Shown here piece by piece: positions 33,764 through 44,539 of a stretch of 64,000 bases of DNA; position 1 is the stretch's first letter; the number at the start of each line of letters is the position of its first letter. Source of the stretch: Conus ventricosus (lineage: Eukaryota > Mollusca > Gastropoda > Neogastropoda > Conidae). A program made the translations under genes and the position numbers. The stretch spans positions 43,844,319-43,908,318 of the forward strand of contig CM031626.1 of the NCBI GenBank assembly GCA_018398815.1, in the 5' to 3' direction. Under the pieces are notes generated by a model. It saw only the letters and a program-made list of their open reading frames with translations, had not been told where the DNA came from and did not search any database.

Positions 33764-34169
33764 TAGAGAGAGGTGAGATGGAGGGGGATGGAGAAACCCT
33801 TCAGACCTGCTAGCTCTTCGTGCCGGGGCTATACAGCGTAGAGGCGTGTCCTCTGGTTGGTGGATTGGGGATCCCTCAAGCTTTGCGACTGGGGGTAATA
33901 CTGGATGATACGGAAGAAGGTGCCGCGAACCAACATAGCTTAAGAGAAGGAAAACTTGAGTCCAAACCAGCACTGTCTGGTGTACGTTAGCCCCGTATTT
34001 CCAGGGTAACCAGACAACCATGAGCTGCTCTGACGTTGGAATGTGTCAGCTGAGGCCAGCGGGCAGACCTCCCGCAGAGTCACAAGCCACAGGAGAAGAC
34101 CAGACACTATGCATCTCATCCATTATGGCCATGCAGACTAGTATGGTGCTCGTGCTGTGGTTCACCAGG

Positions 34170-34360
34170 CGGTGACAGCGCCGGGTTCCAGCCTCCAGGG
34201 GGCCCAGCCGCAGGGACAAGACGCCAGACGTGGCCCAGTCCAGCTGAGGTCCAGGAGAAGCTGTGGGGACCGGTGGGGTCTCTGCGGCAGACTGTGGACT
34301 TCGCCTTACTAACCGGACTGAGGATCTAGCATGGCCGGGAACGCGAAAGAAAGAAAGAAA
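34170..34360 (+). pseudogene. LINE 3' tail
   Basis: Shares GACGCCAGACGTGGCCCAGT, GAGGTCCAGGAGAAGCTGTG, GGACCGGTGGGGTCTCTG and TAGCATGGC.GGGAACGC with 22185-22320, ending in (GAAA)n. Only the tail, not the RNase H, is present. Confidence 0.82.
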
Positions 34361-34712
34361 GAAAAACCTGCTAACTGCTGCTATCATTCATTCATTATGC
34401 CCATCGCTCCCGATGGAGCATAGGCTATCGACGACCCTTCGCCATCGCACTCTGTTCTGGGCTGTTCTGGTCATTCCAGTCCAGTTGGTCTCTTGTTGTT
34501 TCAGCTCCACCTCAGTGTAACTGCTGCTATACAGCGTAAAAATTTCAACACTGGAGCAGTTCATCAACACAAGGAAACCACCCCTCATCTCACCCCCAAA
34601 AGCACAAATCTGCCAGGACACCCAAACCGCTAGGACATGACACATCTCTGCGTACCTGGTGGTTGACTTCTGTGTATTGGGCTGTACGGGCAGTTGAGCT
34701 AGCCAGTCTTGG
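34361..34712. other. No recognisable gene
   Basis: Contains a dispersed-looking GCCCATCGCTCCCGATGGAG segment with a partial palindrome; no second copy in the window. Confidence 0.35.
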
Positions 34713-34714
34713 TG

Positions 34715-35245
34715 GAGCTGTTTATTCCTTCACTGAGACAGGTACTGCTCACACACGACTGCAACAACCAGCTGTTTATTCCTTCACTGAGACAGGTACC
34801 TCACACACGACTGCAACAACCAGCTGTTTATTCCTTCACTGAGACAGGTACGCTCACACACGACTGCAACAACCAGCTGTTATTCCTTCACTGAGACAGG
34901 TACCTACACACGACTGCAACAACCAGCTGTTTATTCCTTCACTGAGACAGGTACCCCTCACACACGACTGCAACAACCAGCTGTTGATTCCTTCACTGAG
35001 ACAGGTACTGCTCACACGACTGCAACAACCAGCTGTTTATTCCTTCACTGAGACAGGTACCCCTCACACACGACTGCAACAACCAGCTGTTGATTCCTTC
35101 ACTGAGACAGGTACTGCTCACACGACTGCAACAACCAGCTGTTATTCCTTCACTGAGACAGGTACCCCTCACACACGACTGCAACAACCAGCTGCTTATT
35201 CCTTCACTGAGACAGGTACCCCTCACACACGACTGCAACAACCAG
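34715..35245. repeat. ~54-bp minisatellite (10 copies)
   Basis: Unit CAGCTGTTTATTCCTTCACT, GAGACAGGTACCCCTCACAC, ACGACTGCAACAAC. Variation is concentrated in the few bases after GGTAC and in TTTATT/TTGATT. Confidence 0.94.
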
Positions 35246-35302
35246 AGAGAGAAAAGAAAGGGATTTCAGACTGAGGATATGCTGCTTTTATAACACCAGT
35301 GC

Positions 35303-35307
<5 letters not shown>

Positions 35308-35335
<28 letters not shown>
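35308..35335. repeat. (AT)n microsatellite
   Basis: Abuts the TG end of the direct-terminal-repeat element, as at the other copy. Confidence 0.92.
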
Positions 35336-35337
<2 letters not shown>

Positions 35338-36140
35338 AATTATAAACAAAGCTTGCTCTTTTGTCTTAGATTGAAGAAATAGGGGGAGATAAGCATTCAT
35401 ATCTGCAGTGGTAGATAATTCTGCCTAACTAACGGTATGTGCTTGAGTGTGTGAAAGGGAAAAATAAAATAAAATAAAAATGCTTCTCAAAATGAGCCTT
35501 CAGCAAGCTTATAGTCTCCAAGGGGAGACAATCTCCAATAGGGAGGGAAACTCACTAACATATAACTCCTGGTCAGATACCGATATTTCGAAACCTGATT
35601 GTTTCTCCTCAGTGACCGCGGAAAGTGGTAATTTGACTCCTCTGCCTTTTCGGTTTAAAGAAGAATGCTATCCCAGAAAAGGCTGGTGTGCAATACCGTA
35701 GTATATTTGTTGAGTTTTCAAAAAACCAACCAAAGGTGCCACCTAAGAAGCAAAAGAAAATCATGAAAGGGCAAAACAAGCTACATTTTCTTGTGAAAAG
35801 TAGAAAATATAAAAAGATAACCTCTTAAGACACAAGTGCTGAGGGCCAGTTCTTGGAATGAATCCGCAAGGGACTAAATTACAACAAACTAATAAATTCC
35901 AAGGATAAGTACCGAGCACCATTCCAGCAACTTACAGAGCAGCTTGGTGTTGCAATGATTGCAAGAAATATTGAATTATAAACAAAGCTTGCTCTTATGT
36001 CTCAGACTGAAGAAATAGGGGGAGATAAGCATTCATATCTGCAGTGGTAGATAATTCTGCCTAACTGACAGTATGTGCTTGAGTGGGTGAATGGGGAAAA
36101 ATAAAATAAAATAAAAATGCTTCTCAAAATGAGCCTTCAG
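35336..36140 (+). mobile_element. Short element with ~155-bp direct terminal repeats, copy 2
   Basis: Inverted relative to 19364-20145. Direct repeats at 35336-35506 and about 35970-36140 both run TGAATTATAAAC...CTCAAAATGAGCCTTCA, with LTR-like TG...CA ends; the ~465-bp body carries CAGATACCGATATTTCG and AAACCTGATTGTTTCTCC. No protein is encoded. The left end lies in (AT)n; the right end adjoins the foldback element. Confidence 0.78.
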
Positions 36141-36149
36141 AACTGTTGT

Positions 36150-36475
36150 TGTTGTTCTAGTTGCAAAGCGAGACGACTGCAGGCGGAAATCTAAACAAAT
36201 CTTAAATAAATGTTAGCGAACCGCCCAGAGAACGTGGACAAACCAGTCACAAGACAAAACACGATGCGTTTCGACTCTTAGGTCTTCTTCTTCCTTGTGC
36301 TGAACTCTGAAGCGATCTGAAGCGATCAAAGCTAAGTGAATTTTCGTTGTTTATTCGTTTATGTTCTCACCTGAGGAAGACCTAAGAGGTCGAAACGCGT
36401 TGTGTTTTGTCTTGTGACTCGCTTGTCCACGTTCTCTGGGCGGTTCGCTAACATTTATTTAAGATTTGTTGTTAT
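36150..36475. mobile_element. Foldback (MITE-like) element
   Basis: Arms of about 93 bp, 36197-36290 and 36375-36467, are inverted copies (AAATCTTAAATAAATGTTAG ... CTAACATTTATTTAAGATTT outermost) separated by about 85 bases. The inner ends carry the GACCT..AGGTCGAAACG hairpin also seen in single-arm copies elsewhere. Confidence 0.85.
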
Positions 36476-36481
36476 TGTTGT

Positions 36482-36790
36482 TGTCGTATCCTGGCTAAAA
36501 GACTCCAGGGATAATCCAAACAGCTGAAGTACTTGAACACTATGGTACAAATGCATCAGCTGGGGATGAGAACATTATGTGTGTGATCGTTTTTAATTAG
36601 CCTACCACGTGTCAGCCACACTCCGACTTCGGGGGATTTTGGAAACTGGTGGTGTTATGCTAGTAAGGAGCTTGTCACGACTGAAGACAACCCCCGTATA
36701 ACTATGCAGAGCATAACAGCGTTTTGATAAAGCCCTGATGTTCTAACCTATGTCAGTTGGTCTGACACAGCCTTGGGCCAAGGCGGGTTA
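36482..36790. repeat. ~310-bp dispersed repeat, copy 2
   Basis: Same orientation as 20218-20530; begins GTCGTATCCTGGCTAAAAGA and ends near CAGCCTTGGGCCAAGGCGG. Differences are scattered substitutions and small indels. Confidence 0.85.
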
Positions 36791-37045
36791 ATTTGCAAAT
36801 TCGTTCATTTGTCCTGTTGTTGTTGTTTTGTACGTGTGTGAGATACTTGGTGCATGAGCAAGCTTGGAACCTCCTTTAAAGAGTGATCTTGTTAGTTCTG
36901 TGTGCTGTGTTGGCCTAAGCAGCAATCGCGTGGAGGTTTGGGTATGTCATTTGTCTCATCACGGGAGCAAGAGCTACCTTACTTCTCACTTGTACACAAT
37001 CAGTAAAGATTTAATAAAATTCTGTCTTCTGCACTGCCGAAAGCC

Positions 37046-37590
37046 AACCCTAACCCTAACCTGATCCTAACCTAACCCAGACAATTGTGACCCTAACCTG
37101 ATCCTAACCTAACCCAGACCATTGTGACCCTAACCCTAACCTGATCCTAACCTAACCCAGACCATTGTAACCCTAACCTGATCCTAACCTCATCCAGACC
37201 ATTGTGACCCTAACCCTAACCTGATCCTAACCTCACCCAGACCAATGTGACCCTAACCTTAACCTGATCATAACCTCACCCAGACCATTGTGACCCTAAC
37301 CTTAACCTGATCCAAACATCACCCAGGCCATTGTGGCCCTAACCTGATCCTAACCTCACCCAGACCAATGTGACCCTAACCTTAACCTGTTCATAACCTC
37401 ACCCAGACCATTGTGACCCTAACCTTAACCTGATCCTAACATCACCCAGGCCATTGTGACCCTAACCTGATCCTAACCTCACCCAGACCATTGTGACCCT
37501 AACCCTAACCTGATCCTAACCTAACCCAGACCATTGTGACCCTAACCTTAACCTGATCCTAACCTCACCCAGACCATTGTGACCCTAACC
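37046..37590. repeat. Interstitial telomere-like minisatellite
   Basis: About 13 units built from CCCTAACC and variants (CCTTAACC, CCTAACCTC) with a constant GACCATTGTGA spacer. Units are ~37 bp or ~43 bp, a difference of one CCCTAA hexamer. The G-rich strand (TTAGGG) is the minus strand. Confidence 0.92.
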
Positions 37591-38235
37591 TTCACCGTGA
37601 AGGAAACCTTTAAAAACCACAGGAGTGACATGCCGTGCTCATGACCTTTGCACTGGACCAGACGTGTGCCTTCGTCTTTTCGAAATAGCCATGCGAGTTT
37701 GATGGACAGATCGTGACACGTTTTCTCTGCTTTAACACCACAAAGTCGCAGACTTACTTAGGAGTTTCACAGGAGCCTTACTGCTTCAGGGGAAGGCATC
37801 ATCAGTCCTCTCTACATCGATTACATCCCCTTAGATCTTCATCATTATCTGGTGCCTGTCAACAGGCCTACATAGATCCAGCTGACATCGAATTCCAGAT
37901 GCCAGCTTTGGCACGACATCTCCGATTGGTACATGGCCCTGCTGCTCCCGTCCCTCCTCACTCTCTCTGAGCATCAAAATATTTCTGTTGTCAAAATGGA
38001 CAGCCTTAGAGATTTCCCATCTTTCATCCGTGAAATCTGAAGAATTTACGGTTTTCTGAGTTCCTATCAGAGATTTAATCATATTCGATCGAAAGTACCG
38101 AGTATTCCGCCATGATGGTCAGATTGCAAGGGAGGCAAACATTGTTGGACTTGCATGATGGTACACTGTGTTCAATGATAATGGTCAGATAGTATGAAAG
38201 TAGGCCCTACAGCGTGCACTTTTGCCCATGTGAGC
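37591..38235. other. No supported gene
   Basis: Mixed-composition DNA with short open frames, none with recognised motifs. Confidence 0.4.
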
Positions 38236-38238
38236 ACA

Positions 38239-38242
<4 letters not shown>

Positions 38243-38288
<46 letters not shown>

Positions 38289-38364
38289 CACACACACACA
38301 AACACGCACACACAGAGAGAAGAGAGAGAGAGAGAGAGAGAGGAGAAGAGAGAGAGAGAGAAGA

Positions 38365-38420
<56 letters not shown>
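38243..38420. repeat. (CA)n(GA)n compound microsatellite
   Basis: CA tract to about 38312, then GA with AGAAGAG interruptions. Confidence 0.95.
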
Positions 38421-38423
<3 letters not shown>

Positions 38424-38563
38424 AATAACAATGATTCTTTATCTTATCACGGTAAAAGTATTGGCTTAGTTAGCCATTTTTCATACTTGCCGTTGCTACT
38501 CTACGAACCTAATACTAAATGATACAACGTATGCATCGAAACATGATTACACAAACAAACAGC

Positions 38564-39138
38564 ATCAAGCCAAAGAAACAAACAATCAAGCCAAAGAAAC
38601 AAACAATCAGCCAAGACACAAACAATCAGCAAAGACACAACTCAAGCCAAAGACACAAACAATCAAGCCAAACACAAACAATTCAAGCCAAAGGCACAAA
38701 CAAATCAAGCGAAAGACACAAACAATCAAGCCAAGTACACAAACAATCAAGCCAAAGACACAAACAATCAAGCCAAAGACACAAACAATCAAGCCAAAAA
38801 CACAAACAATCAAGCCAAACAAACAAACAATCAAGCCAAAGAAACGAACAATCAAGCCAAAGAAACAAACAATCAAGCCAAAGACACAAACAATCAAGCC
38901 AAAGAAACAATCAATCAAGCCAAAGAAACGAACAATCAAGCCAAAGACACAAACAATCAAGCCAAACAAAACAATCAAGCCAAAGAAACGAACAATCAAG
39001 CCAAAGAAACAAACAATCAAGCCAAAGACCAACCCCAAACCCAATCAAGCCAAAGACACAAACAATCAAGCCAAACAAACAAACAATCAAGCCAAGTACA
39101 CAAACAATCAAGCCAAAGACACAAACAATCAAGCCAAA
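38564..39138. repeat. 21-bp minisatellite, left part (~27 copies)
   Basis: Unit CAATCAAGCCAAAGACACAA plus A, with GAAACAAA, GAAACGAA and CAAACAAA variants. 21 is a multiple of three, so a seven-residue period is open on both strands. It ends AAGCCAAA immediately before the LTR. Confidence 0.96.
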
Positions 39139-41465
39139 TGTCACGGACGTAAATACTTTTGGTTTGGAAGATAATTCATTTCTTCCCAAACCTGATGTAA
39201 AGTGGAGTGTGGCCAGTGACATCTTCACTACATTGGCCGGGTTTGACCAGTGTGTTATTCGTGTCATCCTTTGTATGCTGCGTCCGTGCATTTCGCTCCC
39301 ATCCTCCAATATTTCTCTTCATTTTTGTTGTGTTTTTTTTCAAGCTTTCTTTTTCTGTTCTTTATCGTTTTTCACGTGATTCATCAGCTGATGTCAGGTG
39401 ACACAGGTGAGCTGTTTTGTTACCTGTTGCCATCTTGGTTTGGCGAGTGGTGTGGCACTCGCCTACGAACCTTGGAGTCGGAGAGATCTCTATCTCTGCC
39501 AGCTGGAGCCTTCCTGCTTGAATCCACTTCGACGTGGGTTGCGTGGAACTGTCTTTCACCCTTCGGTGGGAAGGAAAGAATTCGCTTGTAACCTCTGGGA
39601 TCCCTATCCCTGCCAGCTGGAAGAAGCACCTTAGGTCATCCCTGACCTGGAGTCCACTTCAGTGTGGACCGTCACGTTTTCGGCTGCCATCCTTCATCGG
39701 ATTGGGGAGCGGACCGTTTTCTTACCTCGCCCACCCGCCATTCTGGTAACTATATGGTCTGTCTTGGACAGTGTCTTGTTTATTTGGGTTTTCTAACCTC
39801 TCAGTGGTTGCGGTTTTTCTTCTGCCTTAATATGCTGTTGGCTCTGGCACACCTTTTCTGTGTGTAACTGTTCCAAAGAAGGGGAACAGATGTGGAAATG
39901 GTATCGAGATATGCGTCTTGTTGTAGAATTGTAGAAACGCATTATCTTTAATTGTGTTTTCGGTCCTTAGCGGCTAGGTATTCTGTTACTTTGAACTGAG
40001 TTGAAAATTGCTTACTATATGATATCCTTTCATTCCGCTCAATGGAAGCTGTGTTGGTTGTTTTCAGATTACACAGGTTGAGTCAGTGCTTTTCTTGCTT
40101 AATATGTGATTTGGACCGGAGAGATATCGTAAATGTTAGTATTCATTTTTCTTGTTTCATAGACACGAGACGGATCGTGGAATGCATAGCGTATGAACGG
40201 CTTGACACTTAGACCACGGAGTGTGGAATTCCGGCCGTATCGCCCCGCATGTGGTTCCGTTCTCGTTGTGTCCTTGTCCTATATGTTTGTGTGACAGACG
40301 TATGGATGGATTTTAGTTGGTTTTATTTATTGAGATTTTGACTAAGGAAGTTATCCTTAGTACAGGCATGTCATGGATACAGGATGTAAGGAATGCCATG
40401 AATACAGGTTAAAAGCAAAGGAAAAAGTGAAAAGTTATTATAGTTTATTTACCCTTTTAAAATGACAAAGACATTGTTGACCTTTTTACGCATTGTGACC
40501 CTTCACACTGACGCACTGCCGAACCACTGTGTAGCCACACACTGACAAGGACGGTAAAGAGATGACTTCTCATCTGGAGACTGATCTCCGCCGTAGGGCG
40601 GGAAAAATTGCCATTTTGTTTCCGGCAGCTCCGGTCTTGGACTGGCTGAAGGACCAGCATCCGGGACCTGGCAGACGCCATCCGGTATCCAGGCACCAGT
40701 CGCTGCACTGAGGACTGTTGAGGGTGTGCCTCACCCTTCACTGGGACACCTTCACCTCGGACTGGAAGACCAGCCCCCTGCCTGCACTGAGGACTGTTGA
40801 AGGTGTGCCTCACCCTTCACTGGGACATCTTCGCCTCGGACTGGAAGACCAGCCCACTGCGGGTTTCGACCTTCTTAGGATCCACCTCCCACGGTGAACC
40901 TCCTCGGGCACGGGATAAGATGAGTCTTCAGTCGTGTGTGGTGTGTGTGTGGGTTTGGCGTGCGGGTGTGTGGGCCTGAAGCCGGTCACTGAATCGTTTT
41001 TTTTTTTTTTATTGTTTTGTTTAACCCTGACTAGGTCCTGTTTTATGTATTATTGTTTCTAGTACTGTCTTTCTTCTGTTATGTTAATGCCTTTGTAGCG
41101 GTTTAGCGGGTTAGGTTGGGACGGTAGCGGGATCCCAGGATATTGGAGGGTTTTTGTGGTCTATTTAATTTACTTTGTCCCCTAGGTCAGTTAGTTCTGA
41201 ATAGTGCTTTTTTTTTCTCTTCTATGCCCCATTGTTTTTTTTCTTTTCTTTTCCTCTCTCGGCTGTTTTTCCTCTTCTTTGTTATGACCCATACCCCATC
41301 TGGAGTGCTAGTGTGAGTGAATGTTTGTAATGTGAAGTAAAAATATTGTTGAAACCTCTTTCTCTTGTGGTCTGGTGGTGTGAGGGATTGAGTGATCGCT
41401 CCGCTTCTGCCACTGCACATTTCCTGTTTAAGAACCCCCCCTGTCAGGTGCACTCGCACGTGACA
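39139..41465. mobile_element. Solo LTR (~2.3 kb) inserted in the 21-bp array
   Basis: Ends are TGTCACG and CGTGACA, a perfect 7-bp inverted pair with TG...CA termini. A 5-bp target duplication CCAAA flanks it (39134-39138 and 41466-41470), and removing it with one CCAAA restores a continuous 21-bp array. No polyprotein motif is present. An ~82-bp duplication (about 40706-40787 and 40788-40860, with GTGTGCCTCACCCTTCACTG) lies inside. At 2327 bp it is long for an LTR; a very short non-autonomous element is the alternative. Transcription direction is not certain. Confidence 0.8.
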
Positions 41466-42232
41466 CCAAAGACAGAAACAATCGAGCCAAAGACACAAAC
41501 AATCAAGCCAAAGACACAAACAATCAAGCCAAACAAACAAACAATCAAGCCAAAGACACAAACAATCAAGCCAAACAAACAAACAATCAAGCCAAAGAAA
41601 CAAACAAACAATCAAGCCAAAGAAACGAACAATCAAGCCAAACAAACAAACAATCAAGCCAAACAAACAAACAATCAAGCCAAAGAAACGAACAATCAAA
41701 CCAAAGAAACAAACAATCAAGCCAAAAACACAAACAATCAAGCCAAAGAAACGAACAATCAAGCCAAAGACACAAACAATCAAGCCAAAGAAACGAACAA
41801 TCAAGCCAAAAACACAAACAATCAAGCCAAAGACACAAACAATCAAGCCAAAGACAGAAACAATCAAGCCAAAGAAACAAACAATCAAGCCAAAGGCACA
41901 AACAATCAAGCCAAAGACACAAACAAGCCAAAGACACAAACAATCAAGCCAAAGACACAAACAATCAAGCCAAAGAAACAAACAATCAAGCCAAAGGCAC
42001 AAACAATCAAGCCAAAGACACAAACAATCAAGCCAAAGACACAAACAATCAAGCCAAAGACACAAACAATCAAGCCAAAGACACAAACAATCAAGCCAAA
42101 GAAACAAACAATCAAGCCAAAGGCACAAACAATCAGCCAAGACACAAACATCAAGCCAAAGACACAAACAATCAAGCCAAAGACACAAACAATCAAGCCA
42201 AAGACACAAACAATCAAGCCAAAGACACAACC
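41466..42232. repeat. 21-bp minisatellite, right part (~36 copies)
   Basis: Continuation of 38564-39138, same unit and variants, starting CCAAAGACAGAAACAATCGA. The 355-residue (+) and 365-residue (-) open frames across it are products of the 21-bp period plus flanking luck. Confidence 0.96.
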
Positions 42233-42440
42233 AATAAAACCACCACCAAGAAGCAAGCGCCGACATCATCAACGAAATAAGCAAATGAAAAAAAATAATT
42301 TAAAACTCAACGACAAAAGCAATTATACCAAAGGAAAAAAAAGCAAATCAAAGTACAACAACAAAAACGATCAACAAGAAAATAGCACAAAATATTTTAG
42401 AATCTCTATGTGACATACAAGGAAAAAGAGGAAAGAAAGA

Positions 42441-42446
<6 letters not shown>

Positions 42447-42478
<32 letters not shown>
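42447..42478. repeat. Poly-G run
   Basis: Thirty-two G followed by AGGGGGG. Confidence 0.93.
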
Positions 42479-42479
<1 letters not shown>

Positions 42480-42589
42480 GGGGGGAAAAAAGGAAGAAGA
42501 AAATAAAAGCAGGTATATAAGAGGACACATTAAAATGTATATCTGTCTCGCATTCGTACACATACATACACACATAATACATACAGACA

Positions 42590-42629
42590 CGCACGCACAC
42601 AACACACACACACACACACGCACGAGCAT

Positions 42630-42720
<91 letters not shown>
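42590..42720. repeat. (CA)n(CT)n(CA)n microsatellite
   Basis: CA, then pure CT (about 42631-42664), then CA to 42718. Confidence 0.95.
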
Positions 42721-42941
42721 CGCGCGCGTGGGCGATGACAGGAATGTAAGGCCTTCGCAGGGATAAAACCAGACATATGCTGTTCGAGTTTAGGTTACCG
42801 TTGTTAAAACCAAGTATCTGAAAAGATTATGCTTGAAAGAGGAGAGCGCAGCTTTGTTACGACATTTAAAGGGAGCGAGCTCCACAGATAGCTCCTGAGA
42901 ACGAAAACTTGTTTTAAAGATATCAATTAATTATAGGCCTA

Positions 42942-42944
<3 letters not shown>

Positions 42945-43006
<62 letters not shown>

Positions 43007-43007
43007 A
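42945..43007. repeat. (GA)n microsatellite
   Basis: About 30 GA with one AA interruption. Confidence 0.95.
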
Positions 43008-43062
43008 TTTCAAAGCATACAAGCTGCGACGTTAATTCTTTAGCCTTTAACGAGAGTCCCAT

Positions 43063-43092
<30 letters not shown>
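43063..43092. repeat. Poly-G run
   Basis: Thirty G. Confidence 0.93.
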
Positions 43093-43093
<1 letters not shown>

Positions 43094-43187
43094 ATTCCCA
43101 TCTTCCCTTTTTTTTTTTTTTACAAGAGTGAGGGCAGACAGCTTTCATCTAAGATTTTTGTTAAAGGGGGTGAGAGGTGGCGTGGTG

Positions 43188-43412
43188 GGGCATTCATCTT
43201 CCAGAAGGTGGAAGCTGAAAACCATTGTCATTACTTTAACACGTCCTTACCCAACACACTCTGGCATTCATCTTCCAGAAGGTGGAAGCTGAAAACCATT
43301 GTCATTACTTTAACACGTCCTTACCCAACACACTCTGGGCATTCATCTTCCAGAAGGTGGAAGCTAAAAACCATTGTCATTACTTTAACACGTCCTTACC
43401 CAACACACTCTC
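43188..43412. repeat. ~74-bp tandem repeat (3 copies)
   Basis: Unit GGCATTCATCTTCCAGAAGG, TGGAAGCTGAAAACCATTGT, CATTACTTTAACACGTCCTT, ACCCAACACACTCT. Nearly identical copies, so recent. Confidence 0.95.
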
Positions 43413-43454
43413 GTTTGAGTCGTCATTCGTTTTCAACGTCCTGAACGTTGTTCA

Positions 43455-43545
43455 TCCTGCCGCAGACGACCTATGAGGTTGAAACCGTGTCGCGTTTTAT
43501 CTTGTGACTTGTCTGTCCTTGTTGGGGCTGACTCACTTTGAATTA
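43455..43545 (+). repeat. Hairpin-tail dispersed repeat, diverged copy
   Basis: GACGACCTATGAGGTTGAAA, CGTGTCGCGTTTTATCTTGT, GACTTGTCTGTCC follow the order of the family at 36375-36467, with the stem retained as ACCT/AGGT. Confidence 0.65.
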
Positions 43546-43988
43546 TTCTGAAAATTACTTAAGTGGCTTAAAAAAAATCTTTCACGTCTTTTTTTTTTTT
43601 TTTTCCTTCTTCATTGTCTGTTACTTCTTTGCCTTCATTTATTGGGAAAGCCAGAAGGTATTCTTCCCCATCCCCTCAACATTTTCCTTGGGGAGGGGGA
43701 GGAAGGGGGCATGCCCCCCCCCCCCCCCCCCTCCCACTCCGACACTACCGCAGTGAGCTGACGAGCAAGTGTATAGATCCATTTGTCTTGAGCCTTGTTG
43801 TCTGGAACTATGCTGCCTTGGCTTGTAGCTGTACTACGCTGTGATGTGTGAGCGTTTTGCTGAACGTAGCGCGATGTGCTGTCAGTGACTTGTGCTGTTT
43901 TCCTGTAGGCCCAACTGGTCTGTGTGGCGTTTGTCAAGCGCCAGCTACACATACAAACATAACATAGAAAGATGATAATGCAATAATT

Positions 43989-44495
43989 TGCGCGCTGGTG
44001 ACCTACTCGTTTTCGAGTGAACAGTTTGTAAGGAAGAAGAAGGCAATCAAATTCTATTCTACAGTGAGATTTAAACAAGCGTGCAACTGCGAGCAAAAAA
44101 TTCGCAACACACAAGCAAATGTGGATTTTTAATCATCGAAAAAAAACACATAAGAATCAGAATGTTGATTGTGGTCGCTCTATGAAGAAAAAAGAACACT
44201 GGCAGTTGGACATCCAGATTTCATCTCACACAGAAATACGCCAAAACACATGCCATGCCTCAATATTTCAATCCAACAAAATTTGCAAACTACAGACATA
44301 AGTAGAAAACTTTTAAGTTCGGGCCTTGATAAACGAACAAACAAATTTGGGGGAGATTAAAACAAAACAAAAATCGAAAGAAAAACTTCCCTCGATGACT
44401 TCCCTTCATTCTTTCTCTTCAACAACCGTGTTCTTCTTCTTCTTCTTCTTCTAAAATACTGGTTCACTCAAAAACGAGTAGGTCACCAGCGCGCA
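43989..44495. mobile_element. ~507-bp non-autonomous element with 34-bp TIRs
   Basis: Terminal inverted repeats 43989-44022 and 44462-44495 (outer end TGCGCGCTGGTGACCTACTC) match at 33 of 34 positions. The interior is AT-rich and non-coding, with a (CTT)n near 44430. No target duplication is evident, so the transposon superfamily is open. Confidence 0.72.
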
Positions 44496-44539
44496 TGTTA
44501 AAAAGTAAAATAAAAACATAAAACAGTGCGACTCAGACT

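Noticed and set aside
38519..39379. 286-residue frame rich in IKPKTQT repeats
   Set aside because: The 21-bp period keeps frames open on both strands, and the array is interrupted by an LTR; no independent coding evidence.
41187..42413. 355-residue (+) and 365-residue (-) frames across the right 21-bp array
   Set aside because: Both strands are open over the same repeats, which is expected from the period and not from selection.
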